Under the pieces are notes generated by a model, which saw nothing but the letters and a program-made list of their open reading frames with translations, ran no database searches and was not told where the DNA came from. A stretch of 24,100 bases of DNA from Poronia punctata (lineage: Eukaryota; Ascomycota; Sordariomycetes; Xylariales; Xylariaceae). Location: contig MU401838.1 of NCBI GenBank assembly GCA_022579005.1, forward strand, positions 1 through 24,100, given 5' to 3'. Of this stretch, positions 22,801 to 24,100 are shown piece after piece; positions within the stretch are counted from its first letter, which is position 1, and each line of letters opens with the position of its first letter. Both the position numbers and the translations under genes were made by a program.

Positions 22801-24100
22801 AAAAAAGTTAAAAAAAGTAATAATAAAATAATTACTAAAATGTTTGCTATTAACTAATATAAGCTACTTTTTATATAAGTTTACTTTTATTAAAAGCTTA
22901 TAAAAGTTTTTGCTTAAAAAAACAAAAATATTTTATTATAATTAAATATTTAATTAGTTGCTTTAAAAGTTAAAATATTTAATTTACTTTTTACTACTAT
23001 AAAAAATATACTTAAAAGTAAAAAAGCAAATATAAAATAAGCGCTTAATATTTATATAAAAGCTTAATAGTTATAAAATACTAAAGTTAATAAGCTACTT
23101 TTAAAAAAAGTTAATATTATGCTTAAAAATATAATTTTTAAAGTAGTAAGCTATGCTAATATATTAATTTATTAAGTTAGCTATATTATTTAAAAAGCTA
23201 TAATTAAAAGTAAAAAAATTATTTATATAGCGCTTAAAAATATTAAATATTAATTTAGCTAAAAAAATAAAAGTTAAGTTTTAATTAATACTATAAACTT
23301 TAGTAAACTGCTTAGCTTATAAACTAATATAATTATACTTTTAAAATTAACTAATTACTTTATAGCTTTAGTTTAGTAAACTAAGTTTTAGCTTATTAAA
23401 AATATTTTATAATAAGTAACTAATATAAGCAGCTATTTTTATATTAATATTATAATAGTTGCTTTTAATATTTTATAAAATTATATTTAACTAAGTACTT
23501 AAAGCTTTAGTTTAAAGCTAACTTTATTTTAAATATTTTTTATAGCTTTAAAGCAGTATATAGTTATTAACTATATTTAAACTTACTTTAAAATTACTAT
23601 TATTATTAGTATAAAAAAGCAAAGCAAGTTTATTATAAAAGTTATTAATATTAATATATAAGCTAGCTTTATTATTAAAATATATGTTTTAAAATATGTT
23701 TTGCTAGTTTAATAAACTAATTTTACTTAAAAAGCTATAATAATAATGCTAACAAGGTTAGCTATACTAATATTATTAAAACTAAAGTATAGCTTACTAA
23801 GCAAAGCGTTAATCTTTTATTATATATTATTTTAAAGCAATATATTTTATTTTTTTTACTTTTAAATATAAATTTTATTATTAAAATAAATATATTTTTA
23901 TACTATTAAAATAACTATTTTATATATAATATATAGTTTAAAAAAATAAAAATTATAATTTTAATAATATTTATTAAAAACTAGTTTATATTATTGCTAT
24001 TTAAAGTTATTAATATATTAAAAAACTAGCTATTATTTACTTATTTTTAAAGCTAGTAAATAGTATAATAAAGCTTTATTAAGCAATTATTAAAAAAGTA
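19804..24100. repeat. RIP-degraded AT-rich DNA, no genes (downstream block)
   Basis: Composition and lack of open frames match the upstream block. The + strand is purine-rich about 19830-20780, pyrimidine-rich about 20780-21780, purine-rich again about 21780-23200, then mixed. The alternation suggests several adjacent or nested elements in opposite orientations. There is an A-tract of 14 at 22078-22091. Near its start AAAAGGGGCTAGC (about 19820) is the last GC-richer word. No transposon motif is readable. Confidence 0.65.
20491..20586 (+). repeat. Imperfect A-rich repeat (AAAAAACT-like), possible decayed Lys-rich coding tract
   Basis: About twelve loosely periodic A-runs separated by CT, AG or GT; 67 of the 90 bases 20491-20580 are purines. 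On the + strand several triplets read as AAA, AAG, CTA and GAA, as expected if a Lys/Glu/Leu-rich coiled-coil coding region had been mutated by RIP. Such tails occur in some fungal DNA transposases, but this is only a guess. The same 8-mer occurs inverted at 3103-3126. Confidence 0.35.

Noticed and set aside
1..24100. CRISPR array, telomere repeats, rRNA or tRNA genes
   Set aside because: No regularly spaced identical repeats, no TTAGGG-type arrays and no cloverleaf or rRNA-like sequence could be seen. The 12-bp array has no spacers.

Overview
The window looks like nuclear DNA of a filamentous ascomycete (Pezizomycotina; I would guess Sordariomycetes/Hypocreales, but cannot fix a genus). It contains one GC-normal gene island of about 2.1 kb set inside about 22 kb of extremely AT-rich, gene-free DNA. 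Hand counts give 12-15 % G+C in sample rows of the AT-rich part and 57 % in a sample row of the island. The AT-rich DNA has the signature of repeat-induced point mutation (RIP): CpA/TpG is depleted, TpA exceeds ApT, and no reading frame of 60 codons or more survives on either strand outside 17278-19278. It is best read as very old transposable elements that RIP has mutated almost beyond recognition.

Layout. 1-17160 is a RIP-degraded block. Within it the purine content of the + strand switches in long domains: roughly purine-rich 300-1440, pyrimidine-rich 1560-5860, purine-rich 5860-12840, mixed 12840-17160. 17161-17277 is a short, less mutated leader with a CCTAGG hairpin and a TTACGTAA palindrome. 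17278-19278 is one F-box protein gene on the + strand, which I model with three exons and two introns (576 aa). 19279-19380 is its short 3' flank. 19381-19830 is a transition zone holding a six-unit 12-bp tandem repeat directly joined to a cruciform-like inverted repeat. 19831-24100 is again RIP-degraded DNA.

The main annotation result is the gene model. Read naively, the island gives two separate open frames: 474 codons from 17278, and 135 codons beginning with a GTG at 18871. Two canonical introns (18551-18647 and 18713-18885) join them in frame. They also restore a C-terminal block (CREGGQKYPDELPV then RESVVDKWYDQWVAPFF) of the kind seen at the end of many fungal F-box proteins. The product would be a substrate adaptor of an SCF ubiquitin ligase.

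No multi-gene system is present. The more unusual signals are the sequence context of the C residues that survive in the AT-rich blocks, the purine/pyrimidine domains that should preserve the layout of the lost elements, and the boundary structures beside the gene.
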